A DNA stretch of 64,000 nucleotides from Bursaphelenchus xylophilus (lineage: Eukaryota; Nematoda; Chromadorea; Rhabditida; Aphelenchoididae): the NCBI GenBank assembly GCA_904066235.2, contig CAJFCV020000006.1, positions 7,626,001 through 7,690,000 of the forward strand. The letters are read 5' to 3'. Shown here piece by piece: positions 35,170 through 46,856 of the stretch; position 1 is the stretch's first letter, and every line of letters begins with the position of its first letter. Both the position numbers and the translations under genes were made by a program. The notes under the pieces were generated by a model. That model was not told the origin of the DNA and did no database searches. It saw only the letters and a list, made by a program, of their open reading frames with translations.

Positions 35170-35765
35170 TTCAAATCCAACAGCAACCATATTTATTGCG
35201 GGTACCGTAGACAATACGAATGGATCACGAAGAGCCAATACAACACTACTTATATCCTCATCCCCAACTCGGTTTGTGCAGATCCGTCTGCTGTATCTAA
35301 CTTGTACAGGTATATACATATGTAAGACTAAATAAATAGATTGTCATTGGGTGTGACAAGCATTATTCAAAGTACAAATGTCCAACTATTTCTTGCATCC
35401 GTTACAACGGCAGTAACTTACTCAGTTACCATCGATCTGATCACTCCCTTTCCCTTCTTTCCGTGTGTTTTACATTACACCTTTCTTTAAACCCTTCGAC
35501 AGAGTTTCGATTTAATACGTTCGTTATTGCGAGTACCCGAAAACTTTTCTGGGGCTAATTAATCATATTTTCAATTACTTCAAATGGTTTCAAAAAAGTC
35601 GACGCAGATGTCAATACTTTACAGTAATCCCAAAAAAATTGCAATAAATATAAATACAAAGCTCAGAAAGTGGAGAACCAACAGAACGAAGATATGAGGA
35701 AAGAGATCCGACACTCTGGAAATAAATACTTGGATAAAACATAGGCAATGAAAACATCAAAGACC
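35170..35765. other. Convergent intergenic region
   Basis: This region holds the 3' ends of the TSC22 gene (plus) and presenilin (minus). AATAAA occurs at about 35331 (plus). No further feature was recognised. Confidence 0.4.
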
Positions 35766-37362
35766 TTAAACTAGACATTGCCGTATAGATATCTCTGTCA
35801 CAAAGGGAGTGATAATACCAAAACTCGCAAAATAAAATACAATTCCAGCAAAAATGGAAATTGGAAGAGCAGGTAAGGCCTTCCGGAATATTGCCAACAA
35901 CATCAAAGTGAAGGATAAGCCGAGGAGAATCGAGATATAACAGGCAATTGTAGTGTTCCAATCTCCATAACTACAAGCTTTACCTACCAAAACACTGTAG
36001 AAAATGAAATCTCCTAATCCAAGTTTGATTCCTTTCTCCTCGTCTTCATGATGAACATGGTGATGATGACTAGTATTGGCCTGCGAGTTGTTCGAAGGTC
36101 CATCAATCTGAATCTGAGGTATTTGTTCTTGATTCTGAGGACGTCCTCTCAACGGAGCAACCCTTTGTCCTCGGTCTGACAACGGTTGGATATTCTGCGG
36201 GACCTCTACTACATTGTTACCATTGTCTTCTTCTGATTCCAATCCCATGAAGAAAGTGGACACTGGGATGACGGCAGAGTACATCACAGTGGCTAAATAA
36301 TATTGACTATACATCCAAAGGAAACATACACGAATATATCAATGCCGGAAAGATTGGTTCATTCCGTTCCTGGGCTGTTTCCACTAATGCCCTGAGGGGA
36401 CCGAGGGGACAAAGGACAGCCACAAGATCCCAGATGGCCAAGGCCGCGAGAACTGTCCAAACAGACCATTCAGGAAGATGCTTAATAAACACCAATGCCA
36501 TCAACGCAGACATGATTATCAGGTATCCCTAAAGATAAGCATTTTTAGACCAGAAAAAAATAGTTTGATAATATCATGATCAAAATCGATTTACCTGTTG
36601 AAGCCTAAAAGGACCTTTCCAATGGACACATATAATCCCCATGACAGCAAAATTCCAAACAATAAATATGAAAGTAAAATAATCTATGGCCACGTTAAAG
36701 TTTTTCAAGAGTTCTCTGAAAATTTAGGCAGTAGGATAAAAGGATTATAATTGGGAAAACTTACTCAAAATACATTGCTGAGAAAAACCCGAGTAACATC
36801 ACAGTACTGAGACATAGCCATCCATGAATTACCTAAATATTTATCCTCATTATTTAATTTGGTACCGACTTTATAATATCTGAATTTGTATAAAAGATAG
36901 AGTCCAACAGTCATAACAATAACCACACACAGTAAGGTTAAGGCATTTCCGATTGACATAATAAACAATTCACCCGCACTTTCAGTAGGTTTTGTAAACG
37001 GCGTGTAAATCCTAAAATACGAATAATTATTTTTTTTTACACTTACATATACACACCATCAGAACGACTGAAATAGCCAATGGATCTCATTGACAATATA
37101 ACCGCCAGCATGCATAACGATACAGGAATAAACAGATCTATTACTTGACTTGCGCCATGCTTCAATTCGCATATTTCGGAATCTAAACATTTGATGTGAA
37201 AAGTACAACATTAACCTTCTTAGCCGACATTCTACGACATGAAAAAAACATACCATCTGATTCCCGTCGACTTTGACGTTGAGAAGACGAAGGTTGTGAG
37301 ACATTGACATCTGACAATCCGCTGAACTCAATTCTGCTGTTCTGCACAGTGCTGTCTGACAT
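35766..37362 (-). CDS. sel-12/hop-1-like: Presenilin, catalytic subunit of gamma-secretase
   Basis: The start at 37362 gives a Ser/Gln-rich N-terminus; exons begin near 37362, 37182, 37012, 36833, 36718, 36525 and 36295 (minus). Membrane helices follow the presenilin order, with YTPFTKPTE after TM1 and [20 protein letters not shown] as TM3. The two catalytic aspartates are in [11 protein letters not shown] (TM6) and [13 protein letters not shown] (TM7), and the conserved PALP motif is near the C-terminus. The cytoplasmic loop is short and carries a histidine run (HHHHVHH) next to acidic residues. Presenilin cleaves Notch-type and other membrane stubs. C. elegans has three (sel-12, hop-1, spe-4); I cannot assign this one among them. 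Confidence 0.95.
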
Positions 37363-37676
37363 TATTCCTAGACGAAAATATCAACATCAATAACAACATA
37401 CCCTTGTCGAATTTACACGCTAATTTTTTAGACATTTATAAATAATTAGTGGCCATGGCCGTGCCCAGCATATTAAAAAAATTCTCGAATAAAAAAAATA
37501 AGTGAAACGCATCCCGACTTTGTCTGCGTCCCGCCACGATTAATGCTTTTGTCAGAAATACGGTAGGAATTTTATTCATTTTATTTTCTCGTCCTTTATT
37601 TTTTACGGAATTTGTAAAATTGCGTGTAAAGTTGTAACTAAGTCGTGATTTTAACAAATATTTGTATTTTAGGGTA
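37363..37676. promoter_or_regulatory. Bidirectional promoter, presenilin/rpl-25
   Basis: Only 314 bp separate the head-to-head start codons of presenilin and ribosomal protein L23a. A TTTTAG acceptor five bases before the L23a ATG is a likely trans-splice site, giving a very short leader. No other element was identified. Confidence 0.5.
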
Positions 37677-38282
37677 ATGGCTCCATCAAAAACTGCTGCC
37701 AAGTCGGCTCCTAAGGCTAAGAAGGCCGCTCCAAAAGGTAAAAGAATGTCCTTTTTTATTTAATATTGTTCTGTTTTTAGGAACCAAGGCCGAAAAGGCC
37801 GTTGATGCCAAGAAGAAAGCCTTGAAAGGTGTTAACACCAAGACCGTCAAGAAGGTCAGAACCTCGGCCCGATTCAATCGCCCCAACACCTTGACTTTGA
37901 GAAAAACTCCGAAATACCCAAGGAAGTCCGTTCCATCTCGGCCACGATTGGATGCCTACGGAATCGTGAAGCGTCCATTGACCACCGAGTCCGCCATGAA
38001 GAAGATCGAAGATAACAACACCTTGGTGTTCATCGTTGACGTCCAGTCGAACAAACGTCAAATCAAGACTGCTGTCAGGAAGCTGTACAACATTGAGGCC
38101 CAAAAGGTAAAGAAGTTTGCTTCAATAACATTATTCGTCATCTGTAAAATAATTTTATGCCTTTACACTATTATTTTTAGGTTAACACCTTGATCACACC
38201 CAATCACACCAAGAAAGCTTTCATTAGACTGGGTCCCGACTTCGATGCTCTTGATGTCGCTAACAAAATTGGTATCATCTAA
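37677..38282 (+). CDS. rpl-25: 60S ribosomal protein L23a (uL23)
   Basis: Three exons: 37677-37737, 37781-38106, 38181-38282, about 162 residues. The N-terminus is the Ala/Lys-rich eukaryote-specific extension ([20 protein letters not shown]). The uL23 core has [59 protein letters not shown] and the C-terminal [17 protein letters not shown]. It sits near the exit tunnel of the large subunit. Codon use favours C-ending codons more than neighbouring genes, as expected for a highly expressed gene. Confidence 0.98.
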
Positions 38283-38599
38283 ATCTTGGCCTTTGTTATA
38301 TTGTTGGTTTGATTTGTCAATTGAAACATTTGTTACTAAAGCTGTTTTATTTGGATGTGAAGGAACTGTTTTTTGCAGTCGCGTGGCATTGTCAACATTG
38401 GCAGGGTCTCGGTTTCGCCTTCTCGACAGGATGGTTTCGTTGTAATAAACAACGAGTTACAGCACTGGTGCTGCAGTCCTCGGAAACCAAACCTGTTACA
38501 TTTAGCACATGGCTGCTTGAATGACGTTTATAATCAATTGGGACAGATAGAGCCAGAAATATTTTGTGTTTACTTGAACAAACGTGGGTCTCAACATAG

Positions 38600-39491
38600 T
38601 ACAGGGTGGTTCAGCCGAAGCTTCAATCCTTATTTCAAGTATTTCTCCGCCAATAATACACCAATTTCTATAAAATTTATATCAAATTGAAGCTCAGGTG
38701 CCCCATATCTTGTCCACCAAGTATGACAGGCCCAAGTTCACGGAGGCTCCCATACTGACCCTAGACATTTTCATTCCAAATTTTGAAGCCCGAAATCGGT
38801 GAAACTTAGGAAATTTTTGCAATGATTTTCAGTTGAGTTCTCGTACTTGGAAAATATTCGAGTCTTTGGCTAAATAAGCTATCTAGAAGTGGCTGAAAAA
38901 ATTGACGGCAGTGAACGGAATACTCGTAATTAATCTTCAAGGCATTGCTCTTGTGTTCTGGGGTAACAGGCTTCGTTAATCAAAATTAAAAAAAATGCGA
39001 ACAAATGGGCGAGACTGTCTACATGCATGACGACATCCACCCCGAAGATAAATAACAAGTTGTGAAGCCTTGATTGCCAGAGGAAAGAGCTTTCCTTTTC
39101 ATTCGTTCGATTTGGTACCTCGCCGGATTGAAATATGCTTGTTAGGCACTTGGTACTTCTGTGAACCTTACTTTTTTTAAAAAAATTTCATCAAATTTGG
39201 CGACTTTGTCTTTGCCGGAAATCCAAAAAATTTCTAAGTCCGAGAAACTCAATCGAAAATCATTGCAAAAATTTTCTAACAGTAAGTTTCACCGATTTCG
39301 GGCTTCAAAATTTGGAATGAAAATGTCAAGGGTCAGTACGGGAGCCTCCGTGAACTTGGGCCTGTCATACTTGGTGGACAAGAAATGGAGCACCTGAGCT
39401 TCAATTTGATATAAATTTTATAGAAATTGGTGCATTATTCGCGGAGAAATACTTGAAATAAGGATGGAAGCTTCAGCTGAACCACCCGGTA
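38600..39491. mobile_element. TIR element between rpl-25 and RBFA
   Basis: The left end TACAGGGTGGTTCAGC and the right end GCTGAACCACCCGGTA are inverted copies, and the arms match for about 240 bp (38600-38845 against 39247-39491). TA borders both ends. The centre has no intact reading frame. The terminal TACAGGGTGG is shared with the element at 34069, so the two are probably related Tc1/mariner-type families. Confidence 0.82.
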
Positions 39492-39600
39492 TTCAAAGTC
39501 ATCCGCAAGCGCTAACTTAGCTAAGCCTTGCGTGGAAAACAAGCGTTTTGGCATTCTGCCTAAATCGACAAAAATAAATTATATTTTATTTTTTTGTAAA

Positions 39601-40366
39601 ATGAGGTTATCAGCAACATTTCTAGGCAGGTCAACGCCAAAATGGTTTAAGCCGGGACGGAAAGGAGGTGTCCACACTTATGATGCCTCGCATGGTCAAG
39701 TCGCAATTGGAAGGAAGTTCACAAGGACGATGGATCATATGTTTGGTGTGAATACTGGAATAGAGAACATGGTGAGTGAAATTGTGGATTCATTATATTT
39801 CCAGAAAATTTTCTTATCAGCGAAAAGCCAAGGAAAAATTAGACACCTGGATCCGAAGAAAATGATACAATTGAGTCTCTTATATGAAGAGAAATTGGCT
39901 TATATTATTGCGGATAACGATGAATTGGCTGAACTGAAGATTCAGATCTCTGGAGTAAAGGTTCCCAAAGCTATGGCAGAGATTCAGGTATACTGGGTTT
40001 GTCGAGGCGATGAAACGGATGTGGTATGGACTTGCTTTTTGTTTCTTATTTTTAATTTAGGTAATACAAGAGAAATTAAGCGAGCTTTCGTTTGACCTGA
40101 GAAGAGAGTTGACTGTTCAATGCTATGGAACAAACGTTCCTCCGCTTAGGTTTGTCCCTGACAGATCGGAGGTCGTCCGGAAGGTAAGTTAATAAATACC
40201 ATTCATAAAAGTTCTTCTTTAGGAGATGGACCAGCTCTTTGAGATGGCTGATTATGGTGTGCAATACCGAACCCTCAGTCAAACAGCAGCAACGTTAGGA
40301 TCCAAGAAAGATACTGGTCAGGTTAAGGACTTGGATAAAGTTCCTGGATGGAATCTAAAACGCTGA
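39601..40366 (+). CDS. RBFA: Mitochondrial ribosome-binding factor A
   Basis: Exons: 39601-39771, 39805-40023, 40061-40183, 40223-40366. The N-terminus is basic and hydroxylated (MRLSATFLGRSTPKW), fitting a mitochondrial presequence. The RbfA KH-like fold shows YYIADND-like strands, the conserved VYWVCRGDETDVV, then VIQEKLSELSFDLRRELTV and the family end PPLRFVPDRSE. RBFA helps mature the small mitochondrial ribosomal subunit rRNA. The first intron is 33 nt and has no stop codon in frame, so reading through it would only add 11 residues; splicing is favoured by its GTGAGT/TTCCAG borders. It is followed 140 bp on by the pseudouridine enzyme gene. Confidence 0.8.
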
Positions 40367-40505
40367 ATATTAGGTTGTTATTGTTGATTTGAACGGTGTA
40401 TTATTGTGTAAATACATTATGAAATGTTTTAACTTATTTGTTGCTGAAGATGTATTCGTCACTAAACTACTTGCCTTTGATAACAGTCTAATATTTTAAA
40501 TTAGA

Positions 40506-43500
40506 ATGTTGGCCATGAGAAGATCTGGAATCAGGTCCTTTTCCAAATTCATCAAATTTGGTTCGGGTGTTAAGAAGGCATTGCAAAACAATGAACCTGT
40601 AATAGCGTTGGAGAGTACGGTAATCACCCATGGACTTCCATACCCACGAAATTTAAAGTAATTTAACTATTGTAATTATAATGAAACATCAATAACAGAG
40701 TAGCGAATGCGTTAGAAAAGATCGCAAGAGATGAAGGGGTTACTCCAGCCACAATCGCCTTGTTGGATGGTCAATTGTGTGTCGGCTTAAATGATGAACA
40801 ACTTTCCCATCTGGCATCACCCAATACTAGAGCTGTTAAGGTATCGACAAGAGATATTCCTACGGTGTTGGCTGAGGTGAGAAATTATACTTGCCATTAT
40901 TTTTCTTTAGAAAACGACTGGAGGAACCACCGTGGCAGCCACAATGAAGATTGCTCATTGGGCTGGAATCAGAATTTTTGCTACTGGCGGGATTGGAGGT
41001 GTTCATCGAGGAGCTGGGGAATGTGGGGACTTTTTTTGCTTGTTTACAAGTTATTTAAGCGTTTGACGTTAGTGCTGATCTAGTGGAACTTGGGAGAACC
41101 CCCGTTGCAGTTGTTTGCGCTGGAGCCAAATCTATCTTGGACATTCGGAAGACATTGGAAGTGCTTGTAAGTCGTCTTTATAAACGGCATAGCACTACTA
41201 GGAAACAAACGGGGTTAATGTCATTGTATTGGACTCTCAACCGTATTTCCCCGGATTTTTTGTCAGTCGAACACCATTTAAGGCTCCATTTAACACCACT
41301 TCAATCCCATTGATATCTGATATATTGAGTAAGGTCTTTCGTACGTTTTATCGCTGTTTAGAGATTACTGATCGTCTCAATCTTCACCATGGAACTCTCA
41401 TTGCATGTCCACTGCCTGAGGAATTAACGAAAGATGGGGAATTAATTGGGAATGCAGTTGAGCAGGCATTGAAAGAAGCGCAGTAAGTAATCGCAAATTA
41501 TAATATATATGAAATAAGGGAGAACATTGCTTTATTTTGCACTTCAGAGAATCACAGATCATAAACAAGGATTTGACGCCATTTCTGTTGAAGAGAGTCG
41601 ACGAACTCACGAACTCAGCGTCGTTAAAAATAAGTAAGCGAACAAGTTAGTTGACTATGAGATGGGGACTTTCATAGAGATATGTGATATGGTTGATTAA
41701 GCAGTTCATGTAGAAGATATCTGACTAACACTTTAAGATGTGGCTTTGCTTGAGAACAATGTGAGGATGGCCAGCAAATTGGCCAAAGAATTTGTGAAGC
41801 AGAAGGTGGCCACAATCTACGGCCAAGAGACTAAAGATAAAGCTGAGGAAATACCTAAAGTTGTACGTGATGTGATATGAATAGGTAATATAAACTTTTG
41901 TACAGCTCTGTGTCGGCGCTTCTATTCTCGACTTCGAAGTTATTTCTCCGATCCAACCTCAGGTAGGTGGCTTCTCATAAAAATTGCGTCCGTTCGGGAT
42001 TCTGGGGCTGGGGGTTCGGTCTTCCGAAGACGTTTCCAATTTGTCCAGTTCATCTAGTTCCCACCAATGGCTAAATTCAAATTCAGTAGTTGTTGCTCGA
42101 CTTACTTGTATTCCCCTTTGTGGTTGCTGTAGAAGATTTCGGTTACAAGCTCCATTACATCTTCTCTAAATAGGTGGTAATGTCGTTCAGTGATAGAAAA
42201 CTTACCGGAGAACAAAGACTACTGTTAATTTTAATGGATACAATAGGAAATACAGTATCCCTGCTAATCCATCTGTTTGTCCGTGCAACCAGGCGAGGAG
42301 GGACAGATGACAAGAAGGAAGAGCCGAATCACATTGAAGACCTAAAGTATAATAATAGGAATGAATGTATGGAATGCTCTCACCATCCCAGCAGCTCTCT
42401 TCAACCGTCTTAGGAGCACAACACTTGTTGGTTTTCAAGAAACCATTCCAAGAATTGCACCATTCGGTCCAATCTCCAATTTGACCCTCCGCTTGAGACA
42501 TCTCATTCAAATAGACCCCGATGTTGGTGTGAAGATCGTTGAAGGTGTGGATCCAGATAAACGCTGCGACTGTGTCCATTATAATCAAGGGGATCATCAA
42601 TGTCCAATAAAGTCGAACCAACGTTCTCTTGGAGAAATAAACTCCGACCAATCCGCAGAAACATGCTATGAACTGAATAGTCCATGAAACGAATGAGGAG
42701 ACTTACTTGTAAGGGGATTACGGTAGTGATTGCGTAGATCAAAATAGAGCTTTCATTCAAGGGTAAAAGTCGCAAATACGGGTCATAGAGCAGATTTGAT
42801 GAGGCGTAAATAAACCACAACTGAAGTTTCGGTGTAAAAATAAATGCAAAAAGGCCTGTGAAGGATGAGACATACCATTTACATTGATTTTAGGAATTAT
42901 TGATATCAAGAAATTGAGTTAGAAATACAAGGATAGTTTAAAATACGACTTTGCTTGCAAAATATCATGAATTTCTCACCTGGATGAGGATGACGGCCAG
43001 ATTAGCCGAGTAGATCCAGACGCGATAATGGGCAACATGCATTTCGAGACTCTCGGCCCCAATTCCAATTCATTTAAAGTTGATTTGGCAAATAAAAGGC
43101 GGGCAGGGGCTGACTGCGCGTCCTCTTTTCCCGCTGAACTGATTCACAATGGAACGACCGTGCTTTTGCTTATGTCTTTTTAATCCCCCTCCCACTTTCC
43201 GCCTTTTTATCCCCTGTTTTGTAGCAAATTTTATTTGATTCTTTCCAGAACGATGGCGGTTCCTATCCCGGAACACTGCATTGTCGTGCTGGCGGTGTGG
43301 GCAGGAATCATGCAGAATGTTTTCACAGATTGGGGAATGAGGTGTCCTTTATCAGTGCCATCGGAAATGACTCAGCCGGCTCTTTTCTCAAACAAATGGG
43401 CCTCTATTTTGTGGTGAGTACTGTAAGATCTTGACAATTAACTGTTTTTCAAATAATTTAATGTTCTGATGCTTAGCCGGAAGATCAATTAATTGTCTCC

Positions 43501-44429
43501 AAGGCGGCCCCTACGGCGTCTTACCTCTCGGTTAATGTGAACGGGAATATTGCTCATGGTTACTCATCAATCGAGCCAATTATTAGACAGATAACACCCA
43601 AAGAGGTATAGTCATCAAAGAAGTCTGTATGTGTTATAGGTCTTAAAACGAAGGCATTTTTTTGAAGACGTGGACTGTGTCGTTTCCGATGGGAATATTA
43701 ATCAGGACACCTTTAGAGAAGTCTGTTCAATCTCTCATGAGTTCCAGAAGAAAGGTGGATGATGATGTCATCTATAACATAAATTTTAGTGTGGTTTGAT
43801 CCAACCGACATTTCAAAAGTGGATAGACTCGATAAAGATATTTTGAATCAACTTTGGGGATTTTCTCCAAATAAAAATGAATTTAAGAGATACTGTGACA
43901 TCTTCAATATTCCTCAAATTGACGGTATGAACTTTTTGCAAATACCATTTTTATAGAATCTGCATTTTCCAAATCCGAGTACCTTGCCGATTATTTTGCT
44001 CAGAGGATTTCATTAACAAAGGGACTTTTCCCCGGGAATATCCACAAATTTTTGATTACACTTGGAGAAGCCGGTGTTGTCTTATTTTCCAGGTCAGAAG
44101 TGAATCCAGACGTAATTGAGATTCGATCGAAGGAATGTCCACAGTTTGAAAAGTTTATTTCTGCCTCAGGAGCTGGGGATAGGTAAGCAGAAGTAGTATA
44201 TTTACTGACCTTTTTTTAGCTTTAACTCTGGATTCATTACTTCATATCTTCGTGGAAATGATGATGATATTAGTCTTCAATGGGGTCAACGGACAGCTGC
44301 ATCGAGTCTACAGTCTCTGGAGACTGTCCCTGACACAATCTCCTTGGACGTAAGCTGACTGTGGGTGACATAATTTTGACCTTTTTTTAGGCTATACGAG
44401 GTGTAAAAGAAGCCAAAGTCACTGCTTGA
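40506..44429 (+). CDS. Fused pseudouridine-5'-phosphate glycosidase and pseudouridine kinase
   Basis: Sixteen exons join in phase, from 40506-40657 to 44391-44429. The first half is Psu[17 protein letters not shown] with the active-site Glu, [53 protein letters not shown], and [12 protein letters not shown] followed by [11 protein letters not shown]. The second half is a PfkB-type sugar kinase: [36 protein letters not shown] and the catalytic signature ASGAGDSFNSGF. Together they would phosphorylate pseudouridine and split it into uracil and ribose-5-phosphate, salvaging modified RNA. In bacteria these are separate neighbouring genes. The ATG follows an acceptor (AATTAG) two bases upstream, 140 bases after RBFA, so it may be its operon partner. 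Intron 41963-43248 contains another gene. Confidence 0.93.
42202..43042 (-). CDS. Tetraspanin-like membrane protein, nested antisense in an intron
   Basis: Four exons on the minus strand (43042-42980, 42820-42707, 42672-42384, 42341-42202) give 201 residues and lie wholly inside one intron of the pseudouridine gene. There are four hydrophobic helices with a small first loop and a large second loop of about 80 residues. That loop contains [12 protein letters not shown] and a later Cys pair, which resembles the tetraspanin CCG...C pattern with Ala replacing Gly. The C-terminus ends almost directly after TM4. Tetraspanins organise membrane microdomains. The structure is well supported by phase; the family call is moderate because the classic CCG and PXSC motifs are not exact. 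Confidence 0.7.
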
Positions 44430-46247
44430 ACAGCCATAACTTACCGATAGCTCGCTGTTTATTGTTTTTTCATTCCCTTCAATTTTTCATTCCAATATTA
44501 CGTTGTTAAAAATAAAGTTTTTATTTTTCAAAGCACCGTAACCGAATGTTTGATAAATTCAGCAGGCAACCACCACAACACCAGTTTTAAACCAATAATT
44601 ACTCCAACCACCTTAAAAGTTGTAAAACAACGTATTCCTCTTGGTTTGAGTAGATTTATTTACTTTTTAAAACTTTTTAGTTGTGTTGTCTCAGTTATAA
44701 CAACCTCCGGTGTATGTCGAGATGATTGGGTCGAATATCCAGGAGGAATTGACGAAGAAGTTATTAAAGTAGTCAAAAGGCTCTTTGTCTCTCTTTGTTT
44801 ACTCGGAGGAATGTTCAGAAAATGTGTCATCTGACAAGTTTTTTTGTCGTCTTGCATCCGAAATGAGTTCAATCAGTGCAGTCAGAGTTATCCGCCGACT
44901 GACCAGTGCCCTTAGGGAACGGGAATTTTGTTTTTCAAGACTTTTTTTTGGATCGGGAGCTCTCTTTTCGTCGACTGAATCTGGTAGTCATCAATGGAAT
45001 TCGCGTTGATTAGCTGATAATTGGATGGAGAGCGGCTCCCAACGGCGATTCCGAATCCGGAACGATTGAAAGTTCCGAGTGAATGGGCTCGGATCAAGTA
45101 TAATACGGAGTAATATGGAAGGGGATTAGCTGTTCTTACACTCCCTCCCTCATAACTCGCTGGTTTAAGTTTGCCCGGAACTCGAATTCCCGAACTTTAC
45201 GCGCAATGTCTTTGGTTTTATGAATCGAAATTTTTATTTCCCCGAGTCCGGAAGCCCTGATTCTCTAAAGTTTACGGTCCTCTGCACCCAAATTCCTCTT
45301 CTGTAATTTGGCATCGATGGTATGCCCTTTAAAATCCGAGGTCAAACCGGTCGTTCCCCCGCGGCCGCTCTCCTTTTCCCCTCCGAATATATAAAACTAG
45401 ACCCCCAGGTCTTAATTTCCTAATTTTTCAATTTTTACTACCTCTTTCTGTAGAACTTTACTTCGATATTTTAACTCGCACAAGTCACCTTGCTCCCGGT
45501 TTTCGTATTTTGTCAGCTTTGGCCGGCCATTTTAATTTTTTAATGGTTTTGTGAAGCGCTGGATAGTGCCGAGATTAAGATTAAATTTAAAGTCCCAAAT
45601 GTTTATTTGGGAAAGATAAATGGGAGTTCTTGTCGTCGGAATTTGACCGCCGTTACATTAAGGTTGACTTTTCCCATCATCATGTGTCACAATAGGTGTC
45701 GCTCGCTCTCTGAATGAAATGAGGAACAACTAGTTCATGATGACGTTAGCGTTATAATCTTTTTTTTTATTTGAAACTTTCTAATTGTGGTCCATGCTAA
45801 ATAGTCAAGCAGTAACAGAGTGATTCCGCGAGGTCTTAATCGACAATGAGGAGATCTTTTCAGGGATGTCGATCAGCGTTGTGAACGATCCCCAGTTGCC
45901 GATAGAACTGTATGAGTTGTTATTCCATCCGATCGGTCGATGTTTCCCCCAAATATGGCCTCTAGTGTCATTATCAGCGCCCTTCAGAGAGATTGTCACA
46001 AGAAATATGGCCACATTCACCAATCTTGGCACCCGAATATCCTGTTCTATACCGATATTCAGGTATTTAAAGAGATGAAATCGAATGATTAATTGACTCT
46101 TAATATTACGGGTATCGAATAAAGAGTGGAAATGAAATTGAAATCGGTTTAATGATAGAGAAATTGCCGCCGAATCCTGAATTCAAGGCCATCGTATCAC
46201 ATAAATACGACTTTGAATACGAATATCTTTTCATTTCTTTCCAATCC
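44430..46247. other. Intergenic region, 1.8 kb
   Basis: This stretch lies between the pseudouridine gene (AATAAA at about 44511) and the EGF-protein gene. Open frames at 44550-44834, 44785-45009 and 45866-46078 on the plus strand lack family similarity and splice context. Stretches around 45100-45400 are less AT-rich. Nothing else was recognised. Confidence 0.4.
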
Positions 46248-46622
46248 ATGACGATGAGATCTCTTTTATTGTTAGCTGTAATTGCCATAGGGTGCATGTC
46301 TAATAGTAAGTCCGACTGAAAGACAAAAAGAGATTCAGATATCGAGGATGATGAGGATCGATGTACCCCAGGAAGATGTCTGAATGGAGGTAAATGTGTG
46401 GAGGAAGAAAACATGGCGCATTGTGAGTGCAAATTCGGATTCAAGGGAGAGTTCTGTGAGAGCAGATCCTTTCCGGTCTTCAATTTCTTCCAACATGACC
46501 CCGAATATATGTACGATCATCCCAAAAACCCCTGGTCCGATAGGCAAGTTCATATACAGCGTCCGGCGGAAAAAATTGACTTTTACTTCAAATCGCTGAT
46601 GCAGATCGGGCAATTAAAATGA
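46248..46622 (+). CDS. Small secreted EGF-like protein
   Basis: Two exons, 46248-46305 and 46339-46622, surround a 33-nt intron that contains an in-frame stop and so must be removed. The product is 113 residues. It begins with a signal peptide (MTMRSLLLLAVIAIGCMS), then a short acidic segment (IEDDEDR), then one EGF domain with the spacing C-x4-C-x5-C-x8-C-x-C-x8-C (CTPGRCLNGGKC to GEFC). The C-terminal half is rich in aromatic, His and Pro residues and has no membrane segment. It may be a secreted ligand-like or matrix protein, but one EGF domain alone does not define a receptor. It is convergent with the ASPM gene, with 234 bp between stops. Confidence 0.75.
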
Positions 46623-46856
46623 CAAAAGTTGCATTTTTTCGGCCGCACCTTGTAAAACATCGATAAGATGAAATTATAGATTGGAGACCGAAGCCATAAA
46701 ACCAATACTGGCAAGCAGCACCCAGACGATCGCAGATGTCATCGAAAGATTCTATAACAACATCCAGGAAGTTTACAATCGGGCTAAGTTTGTGGAGAAA
46801 CACCAGCAAGCGGATATGTTCTTTAATTAACATAAAGAGAATTATAATATACATGT

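Noticed and set aside
44550..45009. Possible gene downstream of the pseudouridine enzyme
   Set aside because: No family match, no consistent exon joins, and the frames end at random.
46106..46613. Minus-strand open frames overlapping the EGF gene
   Set aside because: They are antisense shadows; the plus strand has a signal peptide and a complete six-Cys EGF pattern.
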